Below, piece by piece: positions 26,645-35,451 of a stretch of 64,000 nt of DNA. The stretch comes from Agrobacterium leguminum (lineage in GTDB: Bacteria; Pseudomonadota; Alphaproteobacteria; Rhizobiales; Rhizobiaceae), in the NCBI RefSeq assembly GCF_015704895.1, contig NZ_JADQWB010000013.1, positions 1 through 64,000 of the forward strand, read 5' to 3'. The notes beneath the pieces are model-generated. The model had not been told where the DNA came from and made no database searches. It saw only the letters and a program-made list of their open reading frames with translations. Every line of letters begins with the position of its first letter. Position 1 is the stretch's first letter. A program made the position numbers and the translations under genes.

Positions 26645-27895
26645 ATGAAGAGATTGAGCAATATCCGGCCGGACATGTCACGCCTTTGGGCGACGCTGAT
26701 GCGTTCCGCCGAAATCGGCGCGACCGAAAAGGGCGGCCTGAAGCGGCTGGCGCTTTCCGACGAGGATGCGGCGATGCGGCACCAGTTCATTCACTGGTGC
26801 GAGGAGGCGGGCCTGACGGTCAGGATCGACGCCGTCGGCAATATCTTCGCCGAACGGGCAGGAACCGATGCGGATGCGAAGCCCGTGCTGGTTGGCAGCC
26901 ACCTCGACACGCAGGTTCATGGCGGCCGCTTCGACGGTATTCTTGGTGTGCTGGCCGGGCTGGAACTCGTGCGCACACTGAACGACCATGCGATTGCCAC
27001 ACGTCGGCCGATCACCCTTGTGAACTGGACCAATGAGGAGGGCGCGCGTTTCGAGCCGCCGATGATTGGCTCGGCGGTTTTTACCGGCGCCAAGGCGGCG
27101 GAATTCGCCTATTCCCGCAGGGATCGCGATGGCTTTACGCTTGGCGGCGAGTTGGAGCGCATCGGCTTCAAGGGTAAAGACGCGATTTCGGCGGAGGCTT
27201 TCGACAGTCTGTTCGAACTGCATATCGAACAGGGGCCGCGATTGGAGGCAGCGGCCAAGCAACTCGGCATCGTTACCGGCGCTTTCGGCGTGCGCGGTTT
27301 CGTGGTGGAAGTGCACGGCGAGACCGGCCATGTCGGCCCGACGCCGATGCCGGCGCGCAAGAATGCGCTGGTGGGTGCCGCTGAGGTGACGCTGGCGATC
27401 AATGAGATCGGCTGGGCCAGTCACGAGACCGGCGGCAAGTCCACGACGATGCGCATCAGGGCGGAACCCAATCTCCTCGGTGCGCTACCGAATTTCGTGG
27501 AAATGACCTGCGACATGCGCCACCCCGACGATGCCGTTGTCAGCACCATGTTCGAAGCCTTCAAGGCGAGACTTCCCGAGCTGGAAGAGCGCTCGCGCTG
27601 CAGCATCGTCGTCAAGGAAGGCTGGGCCTATGGCGGCATGCATTTCGACGCCGGCTGCATCGAACTCATCCGCAATGCCACCGATGCTTTCGGCTATTCC
27701 TCGATGGACCTCCTTACCGAGGCCGGGCATGACGCCATGCATGTCGCCGAATATCTGCCGACGGCGATGATCTTCACGCCGTGCGAGGGCGGTCTTTCTC
27801 ATAACGAGGCGGAAAACGTCACGATTGCCGACATCGAACCCGGTGTTAACGTGCTGGTTCAAGCCGTTTTGGAGCGCGCGAACCGCGCCGACTGA
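26645..27895 (+). CDS. M20-family amidohydrolase (N-carbamoyl-amino-acid hydrolase / allantoate amidohydrolase type)
   Basis: 416 residues. The metal-binding motifs are VGSHLDTQVHGGRFDGILG (about 83-101, first His and bridging Asp), NWTNEEGARFEP (about 125-136, Glu pair) and a later His in LFELHIEQGP (about 194-203). The dimerisation insert and HVGPTPMPARKNAL follow, as in AmaB/HyuC and allantoate amidohydrolases. Predicted to split off an N-carbamoyl or ureido group, releasing ammonia and CO2. It starts a single-gene unit, with a LysR gene reading toward it from downstream. The exact substrate is open. Confidence 0.88.
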   Translation: MKRLSNIRPDMSRLWATLMRSAEIGATEKGGLKRLALSDEDAAMRHQFIHWCEEAGLTVRIDAVGNIFAERAGTDADAKPVLVGSHLDTQVHGGRFDGILGVLAGLELVRTLNDHAIATRRPITLVNWTNEEGARFEPPMIGSAVFTGAKAAEFAYSRRDRDGFTLGGELERIGFKGKDAISAEAFDSLFELHIEQGPRLEAAAKQLGIVTGAFGVRGFVVEVHGETGHVGPTPMPARKNALVGAAEVTLAINEIGWASHETGGKSTTMRIRAEPNLLGALPNFVEMTCDMRHPDDAVVSTMFEAFKARLPELEERSRCSIVVKEGWAYGGMHFDAGCIELIRNATDAFGYSSMDLLTEAGHDAMHVAEYLPTAMIFTPCEGGLSHNEAENVTIADIEPGVNVLVQAVLERANRAD

Positions 27896-28044
27896 AGCTG
27901 GGGCGCTTTCGCTTTTCTGCGAAGCGCGAAAAGGCCCCAACACTCTGTTTTAGCGTATTCCCGGCCGGCAGTGCCGGGGTCCGCTTTGGCTGGAAAATGC
28001 TTTAAATGGAACGGTGAAAAGCGGGATCGCTTTTCGCCGTTTTC

Positions 28045-29004
28045 CTATTCGCCCTCTGTTTCCACAAGGGCCGCCGCCGCCTGCGCATCGAAAAGCTCGT
28101 TTTCGAAAATCGTAAGAAATGCCCGCTCGGCGCCGCCGAGGTCCATATCGGGGTTGCGGAGAAAATAGGCGTCGGCTCCGAGCGAATCCTGAAGCAGCGG
28201 GATATGCCAAAGCTCGTCTTCCTCAAAGCCGCGCGCCGCATCCAGCGGCAGGATTCCCACGCCGATGCCGGCGATGATCATTCGCCGGACTTCTTCCATA
28301 TGCGGGCTGGAACCGACCGTCCATTTGCCGAGCCCCACGCCGTCGCGAAGGGCGATCATCGGTTCCAGCGCGCCGCCTTCCTGGCTGCAGGTGAAGGCCA
28401 CGAAGGCTTCCTGCCGCAATTCCTCCATGGTGATGTCGCCACGACCGTAAAAGGGATGGGAAGCACCGCAATAAATGCCGAATGTTTCCCTGAGCAGGAA
28501 TTTGCAGTCCATTCCGGCAAGCGGTTTCGGCAGCAGGCAAATGCCGAATGGGGCCTGTTTCTGGCCGATGGCGCGAACGATATCCTGCGTATTGGCGACA
28601 TCGATACGAATGGTGACGGATGGATGACGCCGCCGCAACTGGCGCAGCGCCTGATCGAGCTGTGGAAGCACGAGATTGGTGACGATGAGGACACGCACCT
28701 GACCCGTCAAATCGTCCGCCTCGGTCGAGAGTTTTTCGCCGATGCGCTCGACACGCAGGAAAATTTCAGCACATTCCTGACGAAGCATTTCGCCCTGAAC
28801 CGTCAGCACGAAACGGCGGCTGTCGCGCTGGATCAACTGGCACCCCAGCGTTTCCTCCAGCTTTTGCAGCGCGGCGGTTACCGAGGGCTGGCGCACGAAA
28901 AGCCGGTTGGCCGCCCGCGTGATGCTGCCTTCCTCGACAATGACCAGAAAGGTCCGCAGCAGGTTCCAGTTCAGATGCTGGATGCGGGGGGCATAACGTG
29001 ACAA
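28045..29004 (-). CDS. LysR-family transcriptional regulator
   Basis: 319 residues. N-terminal winged HTH (about 10-70) with EEGSITRAANRLFVRQPSVT, then the two-lobed effector domain (VRVLIVTNLVLPQLDQALRQ). The C-terminal lobe ends in an acidic Ala-rich tail. It is read toward the amidohydrolase gene and lies downstream of the cupin gene in the same direction with a 157-bp gap. Its target could be either neighbour. Confidence 0.9.
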   Translation of the reverse strand: MSRYAPRIQHLNWNLLRTFLVIVEEGSITRAANRLFVRQPSVTAALQKLEETLGCQLIQRDSRRFVLTVQGEMLRQECAEIFLRVERIGEKLSTEADDLTGQVRVLIVTNLVLPQLDQALRQLRRRHPSVTIRIDVANTQDIVRAIGQKQAPFGICLLPKPLAGMDCKFLLRETFGIYCGASHPFYGRGDITMEELRQEAFVAFTCSQEGGALEPMIALRDGVGLGKWTVGSSPHMEEVRRMIIAGIGVGILPLDAARGFEEDELWHIPLLQDSLGADAYFLRNPDMDLGGAERAFLTIFENELFDAQAAAALVETEGE

Positions 29005-29161
29005 CGATGCGTTCCTCGAATGAATTGCGGTTGCATCCTATAGCTATTTTTGCCGGCGAAAAACGTCCACCGGCTGCAAAGAGTGGCGCTTTTGGCCGGG
29101 GACGCGATTTTATTCTCCGGCGGGCCTGCGGAAAGCGGCCCGCCACGTCGGCGCGGCCGCG

Positions 29162-29557
29162 TCAGCCGCCATATTGGTCATCCGTCACCTGTTCCATCCA
29201 GTCCACCACCTTGCCATCCTTGACCTCCTGAAGTGCAATATGGGTCATGGCGACATTCGGTGCTGCCCCGTGCCAGTGCCTTTCTCCCGGTGCGAACCAG
29301 ACGGTATCGCCGGGACGGATTTCCTCCACCGGGCCGCCTTCGCGCTGCGCCCGGCCAAAACCGGAAACCACAATCAGGGTCTGGCCAAGGGGATGGGTGT
29401 GCCAGGCGGTGCGGGCGCCGGGTTCGAAGGTGACCTGAGCGCCCTGAACCCGCTCGGCATCAAAGGGGTTGAAGAGGGGATCGATGCGGACCTGCCCCGT
29501 GAACCATGCCTCGGGGCCTTTCGCCGATGCCCGTGTTCCTGCACGCAATATTTCCAT
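29162..29557 (-). CDS. Small cupin-domain protein
   Basis: 131 residues from the ATG at 29557; the frame extends upstream but without recognisable sequence. Cupin motif 1 is [18 protein letters not shown] (about 50-67) and motif 2 is [18 protein letters not shown] (about 82-99), giving the His-His-Gln/Glu-His metal site. Relatives act as small sugar or hydroxy-acid isomerases, quercetinase-like enzymes or carboxymuconolactone-linked proteins. Function here unknown. Confidence 0.85.
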   Translation of the reverse strand: MEILRAGTRASAKGPEAWFTGQVRIDPLFNPFDAERVQGAQVTFEPGARTAWHTHPLGQTLIVVSGFGRAQREGGPVEEIRPGDTVWFAPGERHWHGAAPNVAMTHIALQEVKDGKVVDWMEQVTDDQYGG

Positions 29558-29779
29558 TGGTCGTTCTCCTGATGGCTGACTCGAGGCGATTTGAAGCGGG
29601 AATCCTCCCATTGTCCACAGTGAAATGAAAACCGATATGATCTGCCGGCCAAGGACGTTTTCCGAAGCTCCGCGCCGCGCCGGTCCCGGCCCATGTCTCG
29701 ATTTTTCAAGCCTTTTCCGCAGGTCGGAACAGCTCATCCGCCGCCGTTTCACGCCCTTCGATAAAAATCATTCTCGGGA

Positions 29780-29827
29780 TTGACTCATTTATGAAAACGG
29801 TTACATTCGCTGATGTAAACGGTTTCA
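29780..29827 (+). promoter_or_regulatory. Promoter with two LacI-type operators two helical turns apart
   Basis: A -35 TTGACT (29780-29785) and a -10-like TACATT (29802-29807) are 16 bp apart. Operator 1, TGAAAACGGTTACA (29792-29805), lies between and over the -10. Operator 2, TGTAAACGGTTTCA (29814-29827), covers the expected start. Both fit TGwAAnCGnTTwCA, and their centres are 22 bp apart. The LacI gene of this operon (34396-35418) is the obvious repressor. Confidence 0.8.
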
Positions 29828-29861
29828 TTTGTTAAAAACCGTGCTTGGAGGAGCAAATTTC

Positions 29862-30884
29862 ATGTTTAGACATTTGATGGCTGCTGCCGCGATGGTGCTG
29901 GCGGCGGGCACGTCGGCGCATGCCCAGGAGCAGAGCTTCAAGATCGGTCTTTCCAATTCTTTCGTCGGCAGCGAATGGCGCACGCAGATGATCGAAGAGG
30001 CTCAGGCTGCCGCCAAAGCGTGGGGCGAAAAGGGCGTCAAGGTTGAGGTTGTCGTTCAGAGCGGCAATGTCGATGTGCAGGGGCAGATCGGCCATATCCG
30101 CAATTTCATGAACCAGGGCGTTGATGCAATCCTCATCAATCCCGGCAGCCCGACGGCCTTCGATCCGATTTTCGCGCAGGCCAAGGCACGCAATATTCTC
30201 GTCATCGCAACCGACGCCGAAGTGTCCTCGAAGGATGCGCTCTATGTCGGCATCGACCAGAAGGCATGGGCGGCGCAATCCGCGCAATGGCTTGCGGATG
30301 CGCTGAAGGGCAAGGGAAGCGTCGTCGCCATTAACGGCATTGCCGGCAACCCGGCAAACGAAGCCCGCGTTGCCGGTTATCGCGAAGTTTTCAAGAAATA
30401 CCCTGACATCAAGGTGTTGAACGAAGCCAATGCGAGCTGGGATCAGGCGCAGGGCCAGCAGGCCATGCAGAACCTGCTCGCCACCTATCCCGATATCAGC
30501 GGTGTGTGGGTGCAGGACGGCATGGCGGACGGCGCATGGCGCGCCATCGAAGCCGCCGGCAAGACCAAGGACATTGCCGCGACCGGTGAAATCCGCAAGG
30601 ACTTCATGACCCGCTGGGAAAAGGAAAAGTTCAATTCCGGCGCTTCGGTCAATCCTCCGGGCGTCATGGCCAGCGCGCTCAACGTTGCTGTCCTGAAGCT
30701 GCAGGGCAAGGAATTCAAGGACGGCATTTTCGGCGGCACCTATGGTAACGCCATCTATATTCCGATCCCCTTCGTCAGCAATGACAACCTTGCCGACAAT
30801 ATCAAGGCTGCCGATGGCAAGCCGGGCTACTGGTCCGTCACGGCGACCGTGACGCCGGAACAGGCCGGCGAGTTCTTCAAGTAA
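29862..30884 (+). CDS. Sugar ABC transporter binding protein (RbsB type)
   Basis: 340 residues from ATG 29862 behind GGAGGAG. Sec signal peptide (RHLMAAAAMVLAAGTSAHA-QE). The mature part is a Peripla_BP_4 protein: FKIGLSNSFVGSEWRTQM at the start, GHIRNFMNQGVDAILINPGS (about 79-98) and AINGIAGNPANEARVAG in the second lobe. First gene of a long plus-strand operon. It delivers a sugar or derivative to the Rbs-like transporter encoded next. A stable hairpin just after the stop fits higher expression than the downstream genes. Confidence 0.92.
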   Translation: MFRHLMAAAAMVLAAGTSAHAQEQSFKIGLSNSFVGSEWRTQMIEEAQAAAKAWGEKGVKVEVVVQSGNVDVQGQIGHIRNFMNQGVDAILINPGSPTAFDPIFAQAKARNILVIATDAEVSSKDALYVGIDQKAWAAQSAQWLADALKGKGSVVAINGIAGNPANEARVAGYREVFKKYPDIKVLNEANASWDQAQGQQAMQNLLATYPDISGVWVQDGMADGAWRAIEAAGKTKDIAATGEIRKDFMTRWEKEKFNSGASVNPPGVMASALNVAVLKLQGKEFKDGIFGGTYGNAIYIPIPFVSNDNLADNIKAADGKPGYWSVTATVTPEQAGEFFK

Positions 30885-30891
30885 GAGCCGT

Positions 30892-30920
30892 TTCGGGTCG
30901 GCGACAAGCGCCGGCCCGAA
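30892..30920 (+). repeat. Stable stem-loop after the binding-protein gene
   Basis: A 12-bp stem with one G-T pair (29-base span, arms beginning TTCGGGTCGGCG and ending CGCCGGCCCGAA, loop ACAAG) starts 8 bp after the stop. There is no T-run, so it probably protects the upstream mRNA or reduces read-through. Confidence 0.6.
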
Positions 30921-30987
30921 CCAGAATTTCGAGTGCGGACCGGGCCTTGGCCGGCCGCCTGTGACAAGCATTATTCGGGGACATGCG

Positions 30988-32481
30988 ATGGCGAACGCTT
31001 TGGAAGCGGCCGGCATAACGAAGAATTTTGGCGCCGTGCGTGCGCTTTCCGACGGCAGGCTGACCGTCGGTCGCGGTGAAATTCACGCGCTTCTGGGCGC
31101 CAATGGCTGCGGCAAGAGCACGCTCTGCAAGATCGTTGCGGGTGCTGTTGCGCCGACCAGCGGCGCGATCAGGTTCAATGGCGAAGACGTGCGCTTCAAA
31201 AGCCCGCGGGACGCCGAAAATGCCGGTATTGCGCTGTTTTATCAGGAACTCAGCCTCGTTCCGCAGCTTTCGGTCGCCGATAATATCTTTCTCGGCCGCG
31301 AGCCGAAACGGGGCATCTTTGTCGACGGCAAGGCGCTGAAGGCCGAAGCGGCGAGACTGATCGCGCTGTTTGACGGCGTGGCTGGCGAAGGGCTGGAGCC
31401 GGATGCGATTGTCGGCAATCTGCCGCCCGATCAGCGCCAGCTCGTCGAAATCCTCAAGGTCTTCGCCCAGAATGCCAGCCTGATGATCATGGACGAGGCG
31501 ACGGCGGCGCTCGATGGCCGTCAGTCCCAGCGCTTTTTCGAGATTCTCCGGGCCAAGAAGGCCGACGGTGTCTCCACCATCATGATTTCCCATCGTCTCG
31601 ATGAGGTTTTCGCGGTCTGCGACCGCATCACCGTGATGCGCAACGGCGCGACGATTTCCGAACTCGATACGGCCGCCACCACCCGCGAGGCTGTCGTGCA
31701 CGACATGGTCGGCGATGTTCGGGCCGCTCCTGCCCGTCAGAACGGGCGTTCGGCTGCTGCGCCGAGCCTGAAGCTGACGGATGTGGCGGGTGAGGGCGTT
31801 CGCGGTGTCTCTCTGGAAGCTTATCCGGGCGAAATCGTCGGTCTGGCCGGTCTGCAGGGTCAGGGCCAGTCGGCCTTGCTGAAGGGTCTTTTCGGCGCCA
31901 ACCCATTCGCTGCCGGCCAAATCCGGTTTGAGGGTCGTGAAATCACCATCGGCAAGCCTTCGCAGGCGGTTCATAGTGGTTTTGCCTATGTATCCGGCGA
32001 CCGCGGGCGTGACGCCTCCCTTCAGGGTCGGTCGATCTTCGAAAATCTCGTCGCGGCGCTGATGGTGCGCGAAAAGATGCGGCTGGTCCGTCCCGCGACG
32101 CTGAAGCCGCGCGTGCAGAAGGTCGCGGACGACATGAAGACGAAGTTTGCAGGCCTCGATATGCCGATCGGCACGCTTTCGGGCGGCAACCAGCAAAAGA
32201 TCTTCATCTCCCGCTGGCTCGCAACCGCACCGAAACTGCTGCTGCTCGACGACCCGACCAAGGGCATCGATCTTGGCGCGAAGGCCGATCTCTTCGCCCT
32301 GATGCGCCAGCAGGCCGATGCCGGTGCGACCATCCTTCTTTATTCCTCGGAGGATGCGGAAATCCTCGAATATGCCGACCGCATTCTTGTGTTCAACGGT
32401 GGACGCATTTCTGCGGAACTGACCGGAGCCGACATGACATCCGTAAACATGACCCGCGCCGCTTATGGAGATGCCGCATGA
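30988..32481 (+). CDS. Sugar ABC transporter ATP-binding protein with two ATPase domains (RbsA type)
   Basis: 497 residues from ATG 30988. Domain 1 (about 1-230) has Walker A GANGCGKST, signature-region LPPDQRQLVEILKVF and Walker B LMIMDEATAALD. Domain 2 (about 250-497) has the degenerate Walker A GLQGQGQSALLKGLFG and signature LSGGNQQKIFISRWLA with LLLLDDPTKGID. A degenerate second Walker A is normal for this family. It overlaps the first permease gene by 4 bp. Confidence 0.94.
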   Translation: MANALEAAGITKNFGAVRALSDGRLTVGRGEIHALLGANGCGKSTLCKIVAGAVAPTSGAIRFNGEDVRFKSPRDAENAGIALFYQELSLVPQLSVADNIFLGREPKRGIFVDGKALKAEAARLIALFDGVAGEGLEPDAIVGNLPPDQRQLVEILKVFAQNASLMIMDEATAALDGRQSQRFFEILRAKKADGVSTIMISHRLDEVFAVCDRITVMRNGATISELDTAATTREAVVHDMVGDVRAAPARQNGRSAAAPSLKLTDVAGEGVRGVSLEAYPGEIVGLAGLQGQGQSALLKGLFGANPFAAGQIRFEGREITIGKPSQAVHSGFAYVSGDRGRDASLQGRSIFENLVAALMVREKMRLVRPATLKPRVQKVADDMKTKFAGLDMPIGTLSGGNQQKIFISRWLATAPKLLLLDDPTKGIDLGAKADLFALMRQQADAGATILLYSSEDAEILEYADRILVFNGGRISAELTGADMTSVNMTRAAYGDAA

Positions 32482-33422
32482 GCGCCTCCGGTTTTCTGCG
32501 CAGGCAGCCATGGGTCATCACCCTCGTCGTACTGGCGCTTCTCATCGCCGTGAACACGTTCCTGCAACCCTCCTTCGTTCAGCCCTCCGTGCTGCAATCG
32601 AACCTGACGACGTTTCTGCCGCTGATCCTGGTCGCCATCGGCCAGACCTATGTCATTCTGGCGGGCGATATCGATCTGTCGGTCGGCAGCATCGTGGCGC
32701 TCGCCAATGTCGTCACCGTCAGTGTCATCGCAGCACTCGGCGGCACGACGGGCGCCGTCTTCGCCGGCATGGCGGCGGGTGCGGCGGTTGGGCTGCTCTG
32801 CGGACTGGTCAATGGCCTCTTCATCTCCGGCCTGCGCTTCCAGCCGATCGTCACCACCTTTGCCACCGGCATCATCTTTGCCGGGCTGGCGATCTGGGTG
32901 CTGCCGCAGGCGGGTCTTCCGGTGCCGGAGGCCTATTGGCAGACCTATTCCGGCAGCTTCATCGGTTTGCCCTTCGTGCTGTGGGTGCTCTTGGCCGGCA
33001 TTGCCTTCACCCTCATCGTGTCGCGTATTCCGTTTCATACGCACCTGTTGGCCGTCGGCGGCAATCGCACCGGAGCCTTCCAGACGGGTCTGCGCCTCTC
33101 GGGCATCCGCATCGGCGCATATATGATCTCCGGTCTGTTCTCGGCGCTGGCGGCGCTGAGCCTGACGGGGGAGACGGCCTCGGGCGACCCTCTGCTGGGT
33201 GCAAGTCTGGCGCTCTCCTCCATCTCGGCCGTGGTTCTGGGCGGCACCGCACTTTCCGGCGGTTTCGGCAGCTCGACAGGGTCGATTGCCGGCGCGCTGG
33301 TGCTCGGCATGATCGGCAATGTGATTTTCTTTGCGGGCCTGCCCTTTGAGTACCAGACACTGGTGCAGGGTTTGATCGTGCTGACGGCGCTGGCCGGCGG
33401 CGTTCTGGTGACGAGGCGTTGA
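32478..33422 (+). CDS. Sugar ABC transporter permease (RbsC type)
   Basis: 314 residues, 8-10 hydrophobic helices. The family signature AIGQTYVILAGDIDLSVGSI (about 53-72) and the C-terminal LGGTALSGGFGSSTGSIAGA (about 254-273) are typical of BPD_transp_2 permeases. One of two different permeases, indicating a heterodimeric channel. Confidence 0.92.
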   Translation: MSASGFLRRQPWVITLVVLALLIAVNTFLQPSFVQPSVLQSNLTTFLPLILVAIGQTYVILAGDIDLSVGSIVALANVVTVSVIAALGGTTGAVFAGMAAGAAVGLLCGLVNGLFISGLRFQPIVTTFATGIIFAGLAIWVLPQAGLPVPEAYWQTYSGSFIGLPFVLWVLLAGIAFTLIVSRIPFHTHLLAVGGNRTGAFQTGLRLSGIRIGAYMISGLFSALAALSLTGETASGDPLLGASLALSSISAVVLGGTALSGGFGSSTGSIAGALVLGMIGNVIFFAGLPFEYQTLVQGLIVLTALAGGVLVTRR

Positions 33423-33423
33423 T

Positions 33424-34392
33424 ATGACCAATCCCGGCTTGCAAATCAAATCCATCGTCACCGATCCCCTGACCATCGCCATTGGTGCATCGGTCTTCCT
33501 GCTGCTGGTCGGCGAGTTGTTGTCGCCCGGCTTTGCGCAGGGTTCGCAGATCGTGCGGCTGCTGACGATTGCCGCCATTCTCGGCATCGTCGCGGCGGGG
33601 CAGAACCTCGTCATCCTCGGCGGGCGCGAAGGCATCGATCTTTCCGTCGGCGCGATGATCTCGCTCGGCGCCGTCCTTGCCGGCAATATGATGAACGGTC
33701 AGAATGCGGGCATTCCGCTCGCCATTCTCGTTGCGGGCGGCATTCCCTTCCTGATCGGCCTCATCAACGGCCTCGGCATTACCTTCGTGCGCATTCCGCC
33801 GTTGGTCATGACGCTTGGCATGACGGCGGTTATTCAGGGCGGGCTGGTCGTTTATTCGCAGGGTGTTCCGTCAGGCGCGGCAGCACCACTGCTGGCAGGT
33901 TTCATCAACCGGCCGCTCATCTTCGGCATTCCCGGCGTACTCTTCGTCTGGCTTGGCATCGCCGCGATCATGCTTTTCGTGCTGCGCCGCACCGCCTTCG
34001 GTTTCGCCATCTACGCCATCGGCTCGAACGAGCGGGCGGCGACGCTCACCGGATTGCCGGTCTCCCTGATCCGTACGCTGCTTTACGGGCTTTCCGGCCT
34101 GTTTGCCGGGCTGACCGGGGTGTGCGTGATCGGTTACACCGGCACCTCCTTCATCTCCGTCGGCGATCAATATGTGCTTCCGTCGATCATCGCTGTTGTC
34201 ATCGGCGGCACCTCGCTTGCCGGCGGCGCGGGCGGATATGTCGGAACCATGGCCGGGGCGGTTGCGCTCACCATTCTGCAAAGCGTACTGATAACGCTCA
34301 ACCTCGATGTATGGGCACGGCAGATCATATTCGGTGTCACGTTGCTAGCGCTGATGCTGCTTTATGGCCGCCAAAAGCAGTTGCGTGTGTGA
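33424..34392 (+). CDS. Second sugar ABC transporter permease (RbsC type)
   Basis: 322 residues. It has the same pattern as the first permease: GQNLVILGGREGIDLSVGAM (about 59-78), YAIGSNERAATLTGLPV and VVIGGTSLAGGAGGYVGTMA (about 259-278). It starts 1 bp after the preceding stop, so the two are translationally linked. It is followed by the regulator gene after 3 bp. Confidence 0.92.
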   Translation: MTNPGLQIKSIVTDPLTIAIGASVFLLLVGELLSPGFAQGSQIVRLLTIAAILGIVAAGQNLVILGGREGIDLSVGAMISLGAVLAGNMMNGQNAGIPLAILVAGGIPFLIGLINGLGITFVRIPPLVMTLGMTAVIQGGLVVYSQGVPSGAAAPLLAGFINRPLIFGIPGVLFVWLGIAAIMLFVLRRTAFGFAIYAIGSNERAATLTGLPVSLIRTLLYGLSGLFAGLTGVCVIGYTGTSFISVGDQYVLPSIIAVVIGGTSLAGGAGGYVGTMAGAVALTILQSVLITLNLDVWARQIIFGVTLLALMLLYGRQKQLRV

Positions 34393-34395
34393 CAG

Positions 34396-35418
34396 ATGAG
34401 CAAAGACCAAGGTTCGAATATCAGGGAAGTGGCAGCTCTCGCGGGCGTTTCCATCGCGACCGTATCGCGGGCGTTGCAGCAACCCGACAAGGTTCGCCCG
34501 GAAACCCGCAAGAAGGTTTTCGACGCCGTCCGGCAGGCCAACTTCGTTCCCAATGCGCAGGCGGCAAGCTTCCGCCGGCAATCCAACAACACCGTCATCC
34601 TTCTCGTTCGCGATATCGGCAACCCGTTTTATCTCGAAATCTACAAGGGCGTTGAGGAAGCGGCGGGCGAAGCGGGCTTCAAGGTGCTGATGGGCGATGC
34701 CCGCAACGACGAGAACCGCGTGGCGACCCATATCGACATGGTACGCCAGAAACATGCCGACGGCCTGATCCTGATGACCGGCCAGTTTCCCGCCGAGCTT
34801 CTCGAACAGGGCGACGCGCTGCCGCCGATCGTCATCGCGTCGGAAACGGTGCCCGGCCTCGCGTTGCCGACCGTCAAGGTGGACAACCGCGCCGCCTCCC
34901 AAAACGCCATGCGCCACCTCATCGAGGCGGGACATCAAAGGATCGTGCATCTGGCCGGTCCGGTCCCGGAAAGTCTGGCGCAGGAGCGTTTCGATGGTTA
35001 TCGCGCGGCACTTGCCGAAGCCGGCATCGCTTATGCCGACGAACTGGTGGTGACGGGCGATTACAGCATTGAGGCCGGTCGTCAGGCAATTGGCAGCCTT
35101 CTCGAAGGCGGCATTGCCTTTACCGCAATCTTCGCCTCGAGCGACCAGATGGCGATTGGTGCGATCAGCGAATTGCGTGCGCGTGGCGTTTCGGTTCCGG
35201 CCGATGTCTCCGTCATCGGCTTCGACGATATCATTTTCGCCAATGCCTTCGAACCGCCGCTGACGACGGTGCGCCAGCCCCGGCAGGAAATGGGCCGCAG
35301 GGCCATGGCGCTGATGGTCGACCGGCTGAACGGAAAACGCACGGCTGAAACCATCGTGCTGGATACGGAACTGGTGGTGCGCGGCTCGGTCGCGCCCTGC
35401 CGCCCGCCGCATCGGTAG
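34396..35418 (+). CDS. LacI-family regulator encoded within its probable target operon
   Basis: 340 residues. HTH NIREVAALAGVSIATVSRAL (about 7-26), hinge (AQAASFRRQSNN), then core with LVRDIGNPFYLEIYKGVEEA and the terminal DVSVIGFDDIIFAN. Starting 3 bp after the permease stop, it is co-transcribed, so control by the paired operators at 29792-29827 would be autoregulatory. The inducer is presumably the imported compound or a product of the downstream enzymes. Confidence 0.93.
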   Translation: MSKDQGSNIREVAALAGVSIATVSRALQQPDKVRPETRKKVFDAVRQANFVPNAQAASFRRQSNNTVILLVRDIGNPFYLEIYKGVEEAAGEAGFKVLMGDARNDENRVATHIDMVRQKHADGLILMTGQFPAELLEQGDALPPIVIASETVPGLALPTVKVDNRAASQNAMRHLIEAGHQRIVHLAGPVPESLAQERFDGYRAALAEAGIAYADELVVTGDYSIEAGRQAIGSLLEGGIAFTAIFASSDQMAIGAISELRARGVSVPADVSVIGFDDIIFANAFEPPLTTVRQPRQEMGRRAMALMVDRLNGKRTAETIVLDTELVVRGSVAPCRPPHR

Positions 35419-35451
35419 CGGCCAGACTATGAATGCAAGGAGTGTAAGGAC

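Noticed and set aside
27898-27940. Hairpin-like GC sequence after the amidohydrolase gene as a terminator
   Set aside because: Several alternative short stems with bulges and no T-run. Possible but not strong enough to list as a terminator.
30877-32511. Minus-strand open frame of 544 codons opposite the RbsA-type ATPase gene
   Set aside because: The plus strand encodes a complete two-domain ATPase; the opposite frame has no recognisable domain.
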